Assembly (NCBI GenBank): GCA_031259515.1
Contig: JAIRLK010000198.1
Coordinates: 1-8,866 of the forward strand
Reading direction: 5' to 3'
Source of the DNA: Treponema sp.
GTDB lineage: Bacteria > Spirochaetota > Spirochaetia > Treponematales > Breznakiellaceae
DNA length: 8,866 nt
Of this stretch, positions 5,986-8,866 are shown one piece after another; position 1 is the stretch's first letter, and the number at the start of each line of letters is the position of its first letter. A program made the position numbers and the translations under genes. The notes beneath the pieces are model-generated. The model was not told the origin of the DNA. It ran no database searches and saw nothing but the letters and a program-made list of their open reading frames with translations.

Positions 5986-5995
5986 TACGTTTTTT
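5971..5995 (+). terminator. Small terminator-like hairpin (possible attenuator) before the excisionase gene
   Basis: CGTAT (5971-5975) pairs with ATACG (5985-5989), loop TGCCTAAGC, followed directly by six T's (5990-5995). The stem is only 5 bp. It forms because repeat copy C is followed by ATACG, which copy B lacks. If active it would end leader transcripts 58 bp before the excisionase gene. Confidence 0.4.
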
Positions 5996-6021
5996 GACTA
6001 TGGGCTTATTGTTTTTTCAGT

Positions 6022-6044
6022 CTCCTAAAAATCTTTCTTAGGAG
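6022..6044 (+). promoter_or_regulatory. Shine-Dalgarno-sequestering hairpin before the excisionase gene
   Basis: CTCCTAA (6022-6028) is perfectly complementary to TTAGGAG (6038-6044) with a 9-nt loop. TTAGGAG contains the AGGAG ribosome-binding site of the gene starting at 6053 (8-nt spacing). Folding of the leader would hide the site, so translation could depend on temperature, a factor or an upstream structural switch. Confidence 0.7.
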
Positions 6045-6052
6045 CGTAGTCT

Positions 6053-6265
6053 ATGGAAACTACACAAAAAACCACTCAAACCGTGTCGGACGTACTCACC
6101 AGGACTAAGGCGGCGGAGTACCTCTCAATTAGTAAAGGAACACTAGATAAACTCGATATTCCCCGTGTCCAGATTCGGCGGCGGATAGTCTACAAAAAGG
6201 CCGATATAGACACATGGCTAGAGGCCCAAAAAAAGGCGGGTGGACGGCATGAAAAATCCCTCTAA
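6053..6265 (+). CDS. Excisionase-family small DNA-binding protein (MerR-like HTH_17)
   Basis: The product is 70 aa. Residues about 15-60 form the compact winged helix-turn-helix of Xis/AlpA-type proteins: LTRTKAAEYLSISKGTLDKL, then IPRVQIRRRIVYKKADIDTWL. Such proteins bend DNA at att sites to favour excision, or activate element genes. It is the first gene of an overlapping operon and starts at an ATG with AGGAG 8 nt upstream. That ribosome-binding site is enclosed in a 7-bp hairpin. The long leader, with repeats and a terminator-like hairpin, suggests tight control, as expected for the switch that decides excision. It lies about 1 kb from int rather than next to it. Whether it is a true excisionase or a transcriptional activator cannot be told from sequence. 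Confidence 0.85.
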   Translation: METTQKTTQTVSDVLTRTKAAEYLSISKGTLDKLDIPRVQIRRRIVYKKADIDTWLEAQKKAGGRHEKSL

Positions 6266-6375
6266 ACGGCGTATAACGGGCCTACATGAGGCGCAAAGCA
6301 ACAAAGACGTACATACCCACGGCAAGGGTTTTTTCCCCCGCTCTACGGGCTTTTTTAAGCAAAGCCGGGGGAAGG
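6238..6375 (+). repeat. Direct repeat, copy 1 (about 138 bp)
   Basis: It matches 8272-8414. The best-conserved stretches are CCTCTAAACGGCGTATAA through GACGTA (about 54 bp with one difference) and CTACGGGCTTTTTTAAGCAAA with its flanks. Between them is a variable G/T-rich segment with indels. Copy 1 includes the end of the excisionase gene and the 45-aa ORF. Confidence 0.9.
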
Positions 6376-6386
6376 TACAAGCATGA
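6249..6386 (+). CDS. Small overlapping ORF in a duplicated segment (45 aa)
   Basis: The ATG lies inside the end of the excisionase gene (17-bp overlap) and the TGA overlaps the next ATG by 4 bases, so it bridges the operon without a gap. The peptide is basic: MKNPSKRRITGLHEAQSNKD, then a Gly/Phe/Arg-rich end. A diverged copy at 8283-8417 keeps the first 20 or so residues, but a net one-base change alters the frame of the second half while the DNA stays similar. That points to DNA or RNA function in part of this region. A hairpin CCCG/CGGG followed by CTTTTTT lies inside the ORF. No known family is recognised. Confidence 0.5.
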   Translation: MKNPSKRRITGLHEAQSNKDVHTHGKGFFPRSTGFFKQSRGKVQA

Positions 6387-6568
6387 AAGAGACATTAAAA
6401 AAACAAAAGGCAGAGACCATAGCCGGACGGTTAGTTGATATGGCCAATCATATTAGGTTTGGTTGCGTATCGGTAAACTTGAAAATCCATGACGGGCGGA
6501 TTGTGGACGTTACCCATACGGTAACGGAAAGCACACGGGATTCGGACTTGCGGGAGGAAAAGGCATGA
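6383..6568 (+). CDS. Small DUF2292-like protein (61 aa)
   Basis: Residues about 22-52, NHIRFGCVSVNLKIHDGRIVDV followed by an ending TESTR, resemble the short DUF2292 family pattern (I-x-x-I-x-x-G-S-V-x-I-x-x-x-D-G-x-I-V-x-I, ending near E-x-x-R). Members are small proteins of unknown function seen in Firmicutes and mobile elements. The ATG overlaps the stop of the preceding ORF (ATGA) and its own TGA overlaps the next ATG, so translation is coupled on both sides. The charged N-terminus (MKETLKKQKAE) and acidic/basic tail suggest a soluble protein. The role in the element is unknown; the family assignment is from memory of the pattern only. Confidence 0.7.
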   Translation: MKETLKKQKAETIAGRLVDMANHIRFGCVSVNLKIHDGRIVDVTHTVTESTRDSDLREEKA

Positions 6569-7011
6569 GGCCGGACGGGGTATATGTTTTTGAAAAATGT
6601 CCAGATAGACGTACCCGGTACAAACTGATTGAACACCGGGGAGAGGACATACCCGGTTTCCCGGCAATGTGGAAACGGAGACCGTATAAAGGCTTGTTTT
6701 ATATCGGATTCCGGGGAACGGTAAACCACAAGCCGGGACATAGACAATTCTCCCATACCATTGAGTTAGACAAGGGCCGCACGGTTACGGGTCTAAACTT
6801 TACCCCGGAATATCCACGCCGGGCCTTTGGAGACTATGCGGGGGACGGCTTACTTATAGAGTTTTCGGACTCATGGGAACGGCTCACAATCAGATTCTTT
6901 CGGGGTATGAAAGAGACGGCACAAAGCCTATTCCAACTGTGGGTGGCGAGGGAGTTATCGGAAACCCTAGCGGTAGATGTCTTGCTTTTGGACCAAAAAA
7001 AAGCCGGGTAA
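6565..7011 (+). CDS. Hypothetical protein (148 aa), last gene of the excisionase operon
   Basis: It starts at an ATG overlapping the upstream stop by four bases. No family is recognised. The sequence is soluble and looks like a mixed alpha/beta fold. It has aromatic and Gly-rich strands (GLFYIGFRGT, then FSHTIELDKGRTVTGLNFTP), a GDYAGDGLLIEFSD segment at about 90-103 and WERLTIRFF. An amphipathic helix near the end, MKETAQSLFQLWVARELSET, comes before a short hydrophobic tail. It lies between the excisionase group and the replication initiator. A role in replication, such as accessory or single-strand binding, or in regulation is therefore conceivable but is not shown by any motif. The stop codon lies in the loop of a GC-rich hairpin at 7001-7023. 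Confidence 0.8.
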   Translation: MRPDGVYVFEKCPDRRTRYKLIEHRGEDIPGFPAMWKRRPYKGLFYIGFRGTVNHKPGHRQFSHTIELDKGRTVTGLNFTPEYPRRAFGDYAGDGLLIEFSDSWERLTIRFFRGMKETAQSLFQLWVARELSETLAVDVLLLDQKKAG

Positions 7012-7023
7012 GAGACCCGGCTT
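7001..7023 (-). terminator. GC-rich hairpin; T tract on the minus strand
   Basis: AAGCCGGG (7001-7008) pairs with CCCGGCTT (7016-7023) around a 7-nt loop that contains the stop codon of the 148-aa gene. On the minus strand the stem is followed by eight T's, a full intrinsic terminator. On the plus strand only TTT follows. It may work in both directions; no minus-strand gene that would need it is evident. Confidence 0.6.
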
Positions 7024-7032
7024 TAGGAAAAA

Positions 7033-7069
7033 GGGATAGAAAAAAATCAAAGTAATTAAAGTCTATCCC
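7033..7069. other. 8-bp inverted repeat before the rep gene
   Basis: GGGATAGA (7033-7040) and TCTATCCC (7062-7069) are perfect complements with a 21-nt A/T-rich spacer, and CTTTTCCCTTT follows. It could be a plus-strand terminator, an operator for rep, or a structural element of an origin. Confidence 0.5.
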
Positions 7070-7132
7070 CTTTTCCCTTTCCAAACAAGTACCAAAACTG
7101 GCTTTTCGGTTAGGGGGCAAGCCAAAGGAAAA

Positions 7133-8056
7133 GTGATAGATAATATCAAACTGTACTTGACTCGGACGGCGGTAGACGTGTTGACCAGGCGGTTACATGA
7201 ATACCGGAGAAACGATATGAACACCGGAACCGGGCATATCGGCACAATGAGGGTTTCCCATAATCTTGACGGCGTAATTATTCAGGGTTCTATAGCCAAG
7301 TACCTACATGGGGAAAATATGACCCCCCTAAGCCGGAACGGGGTTAAAATGGCCATTGAAAAACTTGACACGGCGATAAACCTATCCCTTTCGGGGGTGG
7401 CGGTAGGTTCGATAGAGATAGGTACGTCAATCATTTTGCGGGAGAATCCGGGGGAATACTTACGGCTTTTCGGAGACATGAGAGGGTATACAAAAACGGC
7501 TCATTCAAAATATGGGTTTCTTAAAACCGTGTCATACGGAACGCCTACCGGGGCCTATCAGTTTTGCGCCTATGATAAAGGGCGGGAAATGGCGGATAAA
7601 AAACAGCCAATCCCGGCGTTATTTTCGGGGAAGCATGTATTACGGCTGGAATACCGGATAGTTAGGCGGCGGGGAATCCGTAACAAGTTAGGGCAGGATA
7701 TAACGGCCTATGACCTTTTTAATTATGAGGTGTATAGGCGACTCCAGAGCCTTTTTTTGGAGGTATACCAGGCAATACCCAAAACGGGCCGGGTGGTGTA
7801 CATTGACAAATCAAAACCCATGACACCGGCACTATTAGAACGGTTACAAGCGGAACAATGGCGGCAATCATACCCGGAAAAATACAACGCCGTTTTACAA
7901 AGCCTTACAGAATCCGGGTCATTGACGGCAAAGAACATTGAACGCATACGGGCAAAGGATAGGAGGCAGGGCCGGGATTTTTCCATGAGTGATAAAAGCC
8001 CCTTGATTGCGGAACTGGATAATCATGTACGCACGGCGGCAAAATCCGGGGCATAA
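7133..8056 (+). CDS. rep: Phage/plasmid replication initiator, filamentous-phage gene II/X type
   Basis: The product is 307 aa, starting at GTG 7133 with a GGA-type ribosome-binding site (AAAGGA) close upstream. The opening MIDNIKLYL, the IQGSIAKYLHGENMTPLSR block (about 50-70), the GSIEIGTSIIL strand (about 96-106), YQFCAYDKGREM (about 142-153) and VLRLEYRIVRR (about 167-177) match the gene II/X (Phage_CRI-like) pattern. These Reps nick the plus strand of small replicons and start rolling-circle replication. The end (about 210-307) is basic and probably helical. The tyrosine that nicks DNA could not be assigned with certainty; several Tyr lie at 195-230. It stands alone after two hairpins and is followed by a structured, iteron-bearing region that may be its origin. 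The family call rests on remembered motif patterns; a profile search would settle it. Confidence 0.8.
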   Translation: MIDNIKLYLTRTAVDVLTRRLHEYRRNDMNTGTGHIGTMRVSHNLDGVIIQGSIAKYLHGENMTPLSRNGVKMAIEKLDTAINLSLSGVAVGSIEIGTSIILRENPGEYLRLFGDMRGYTKTAHSKYGFLKTVSYGTPTGAYQFCAYDKGREMADKKQPIPALFSGKHVLRLEYRIVRRRGIRNKLGQDITAYDLFNYEVYRRLQSLFLEVYQAIPKTGRVVYIDKSKPMTPALLERLQAEQWRQSYPEKYNAVLQSLTESGSLTAKNIERIRAKDRRQGRDFSMSDKSPLIAELDNHVRTAAKSGA

Positions 8057-8271
8057 AGAATAGTTTCGATAAAAAAATATAGATAGGTTCTTCCGGGGAC
8101 CTGACCTAAACATCAATGGGGAAAGCCCCGGACGGCAAATTTTCAGAGCTTTTTTTATCTATAAAAAAAATCAAATAACAGCGGATAACAGCGGATAACA
8201 GCGGATAACAGCGGGATAACAGCGGGATAACAGCATATAGACGCATGTCTCAAAGCCTCAAAAACAGGGGG
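8057..8271. other. Structured AT-rich region after rep; candidate replication origin
   Basis: No gene is seen. TATAGATA (8078-8085) and TATCTATA (8156-8163) can form an outer stem. Inside lie CCGGGG (8093-8098) with CCCCGG (8126-8131), and a competing GGGG/CCCC hairpin (8118-8129). The T run at 8150-8156 and the A run after 8163 are followed by iterons. Its position directly after the rep stop, together with these repeats, suggests an origin, but no nick site could be identified. Confidence 0.45.
8175..8234 (+). repeat. Six tandem 10-11 bp iterons
   Basis: ATAACAGCGG repeats at 8175, 8185 and 8195. Two 11-bp copies with an extra G follow at 8205 and 8216, and a partial copy ends at 8234. The period of about one helical turn places every unit on the same face of DNA, as in Rep-binding iterons of plasmid origins. 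They lie 119 bp after the rep stop. Confidence 0.9.
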
Positions 8272-8414
8272 GGGTAGACGGCATGAGAACACCCTCTAAA
8301 CGGCGTATAATGGGCCTACATGAGGCGCAAAGCAACAAAGACGTAAAAACCCACACGGCAGGGGGGTCCCCCGTTCTACGGGCTTTTTTAAGCAAAACCG
8401 GGGAGAGGGAAGGG
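8272..8414 (+). repeat. Direct repeat, copy 2 (of 6238-6375)
   Basis: It is the diverged second copy of the operon segment at 6238-6375, without the excisionase and DUF2292 genes around it. It includes a conserved terminator-like hairpin, CCCG-TTCTA-CGGG followed by CTTTTTT. It runs straight into a sequence (8406-8436) that is 26/31 identical to 5336-5366 next to the integrase relic. Confidence 0.9.
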
Positions 8415-8417
8415 TAA
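8283..8417 (+). CDS. Second, diverged copy of the 45-aa ORF (44 aa)
   Basis: It starts MRTPSKRRIMGLHEAQSNKD, almost the same as the product of 6249-6386, but the end is different (a Ser/Pro/Gly-rich stretch ending KTGEREG) because indels shift the frame after the shared His. There is no clear ribosome-binding site, only a G-run 8 nt upstream. It may be a decaying duplicate rather than an expressed gene. Confidence 0.3.
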   Translation: MRTPSKRRIMGLHEAQSNKDVKTHTAGGSPVLRAFLSKTGEREG

Positions 8418-8530
8418 CAATAAAACTATTGAAAAGTACGTCTGTAGAAAACTAGAAAAAAAGGCACGTAGGGACCAGGTTTTAATGTTTTTCGGTGATT
8501 CAAAATTGGCTTGTTTGTATCCTAGTGTAC
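8418..8530. other. Intergenic spacer before the toxin gene
   Basis: Apart from the short KLLKS-encoding echo of the integrase relic up to 8436, nothing recognisable is seen here. The sequence is AT-rich, with stops in all frames. Confidence 0.6.
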
Positions 8531-8560
8531 TTGCAATTCCTTATGCCATAGTGCTATAAT
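8531..8560 (+). promoter_or_regulatory. Promoter of the toxin-antitoxin operon
   Basis: TTGCAA (8531-8536), 18 bp, perfect TATAAT (8555-8560). The toxin ATG is 13 nt after the -10 box, leaving a 5' untranslated leader of only about 6-8 nt with no Shine-Dalgarno. Confidence 0.7.
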
Positions 8561-8573
8561 AAAATAAAACATC

Positions 8574-8837
8574 ATGGAAATAGAACTACGCAATAAAGCA
8601 AGAAAATATCTTGACCGTATGAATGAGCCGCATAAAAGTATTGTAATTGCGGTATTAAACAAACTGGAAAGAGAACCACCGGAAGGAGATATAAAGCCGC
8701 TTGTGGGGCAAAAAGGATTTTTCCGGGCTAAGGCCGGGGACTTTCGCATTCTGTTCACAATCAGAGAGGCCGATATTTTTGTAACAAACATCATTCCAAG
8801 AGGGCAGGCATACAACAAGAAGGAGAAGCAAAAATGA
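8574..8837 (+). CDS. RelE/ParE-family toxin of a type II toxin-antitoxin system
   Basis: The product is 87 aa. An N-terminal helical pair (RNKARKYLDRMNEPHKSIVIAVLNKL) precedes the beta-sheet core, KPLVGQKGFFRAKAGDFRILFTI (about 42-64), then IFVTNIIPRGQAYNKK. The order L-x-G, F-(R)-x-K-x-G-D-x-R-I-L-F and x-R-G-x-A-Y is the family signature. RelE members cut mRNA on the ribosome and ParE members poison gyrase; sequence alone does not decide, though the basic RGQAYNKK end would fit a RelE-type nuclease. Its stop overlaps the next ATG by four bases, and the next gene should be the antitoxin (toxin-first order). No ribosome-binding site is seen, in line with a very short leader. It may be an addiction module that keeps the element in place. 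Confidence 0.85.
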   Translation: MEIELRNKARKYLDRMNEPHKSIVIAVLNKLEREPPEGDIKPLVGQKGFFRAKAGDFRILFTIREADIFVTNIIPRGQAYNKKEKQK

Positions 8838-8866
8838 GCATGACAACAAACGCTATAAGGCAGGAG
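8834..8866 (+). CDS. Antitoxin gene, 5' fragment only
   Basis: ATG at 8834 overlaps the toxin stop (ATGA) and the frame stays open for 11 codons (MSMTTNAIRQE) to the end of the window. GGAG-type signal (AGGAG, 8821-8825) lies 8 nt upstream. The antitoxin role is inferred from position only. Confidence 0.6.
   Translation, partial: MSMTTNAIRQE

Larger units (their letters stand above)
3606..8866. mobile_element. tRNA-Thr-integrated element with integrase, excisionase and gene II/X-like Rep (right end not in window)
   Basis: The segment after the tRNA carries a tyrosine recombinase, an excisionase-like HTH protein, several small overlapping genes, a filamentous-phage-like replication initiator, iterons, internal duplications and a toxin-antitoxin start. 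No capsid, coat, Zot-like, relaxase or secretion gene is seen. It could be a small integrative element, a satellite, or the left half of an inovirus-like prophage. Whether the toxin-antitoxin pair at the right edge belongs to it is not known. Short intergenic spaces, overlapping small genes and frequent CGG/GCGG codons set it apart from the chromosomal genes. Confidence 0.8.

Noticed and set aside
5819..6028. Open frame running through the three leader repeats
   Set aside because: No start codon is suitably placed after any of the AGGAGGTG-like cores, and the frame ends in the Shine-Dalgarno hairpin. A short leader-peptide reading (ATG 5883, 11 codons) was considered, but the spacing to the G-rich core is too long.
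6890..7120. Minus-strand 76-codon frame across the end of the 148-aa gene
   Set aside because: It is a shadow of a plus-strand gene that is part of a tightly overlapped operon, and it crosses a minus-strand terminator.
8205..8234. GGGATAACAG in the iterons resembles part of the I-SceI homing endonuclease site
   Set aside because: The match covers only about ten bases of an 18-bp site and is explained by the tandem repeat; no homing endonuclease gene is present.
3606..8866. Second copy of the tRNA-Thr 3' end (attR) inside the window
   Set aside because: Scanning by eye found no repeat of the T-arm/acceptor segment downstream, so the right end is taken to lie outside.

Overview
The window looks like chromosome from a spirochaete, most likely a termite-gut type Treponema. 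This is an inference from general gene flavour, roughly 50% GC and the mix of genes; nothing here proves the genus. It has two parts: a chromosomal segment (1-3605) and the left part of an integrated mobile element (3606 to the end of the window, right end not included).

Chromosomal part. Positions 1-332 hold the frameshifted C-terminal remnant of what looks like a transposase, followed by hairpins and a 51-bp near-perfect palindrome (414-464) that abuts the stop codon of the next gene. On the minus strand a YtrA-type GntR repressor gene (1437-1913) and a stomatin/SPFH membrane-protein gene (464-1432) form a two-gene operon. Its promoter carries a perfect 10-bp inverted repeat that looks like the repressor's own operator. 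Divergently, on the plus strand, lies hyuA (2048-3433), a D-phenylhydantoinase/dihydropyrimidinase with all expected metal ligands, followed by an intrinsic terminator. Both divergent genes have -10 boxes so close to their start codons that their mRNAs should be leaderless or nearly so. A tRNA-Thr(CGT) gene with its own promoter (3533-3605) closes the chromosomal part.

Mobile part. A tyrosine recombinase gene (3745-5082) starts 140 bp after the tRNA, which is the classical layout of a tRNA-integrated element. It is followed by a 50-codon gene, a relic of an integrase C-terminus, and about 500 bp of non-coding DNA. That DNA has a strong promoter, a 54-bp tandem duplication whose four differences form two compensatory base-pair changes, three copies of a 37-49 bp repeat, and a small terminator-like hairpin. 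The leader ends in a hairpin that buries the Shine-Dalgarno sequence of an excisionase-like gene (6053-6265). The excisionase gene starts an overlapping operon: a 45-codon ORF, a DUF2292-like 61-codon gene and a 148-codon gene of unknown function. Next comes a filamentous-phage gene II/X-like replication initiator (7133-8056). Downstream of it lie a structured AT-rich region with six 10-11 bp iterons (candidate origin), a second diverged copy of the 45-codon ORF region, and a RelE-like toxin gene whose antitoxin gene runs off the window.

Taken together, the element has recombination (integrase, excisionase), replication (Rep, iterons) and stabilisation (toxin-antitoxin) modules but no visible capsid, secretion or conjugation genes within the window. 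It may be a small integrative element or phage satellite that replicates by a rolling circle. The most unusual part is the structured leader between 5508 and 6052.
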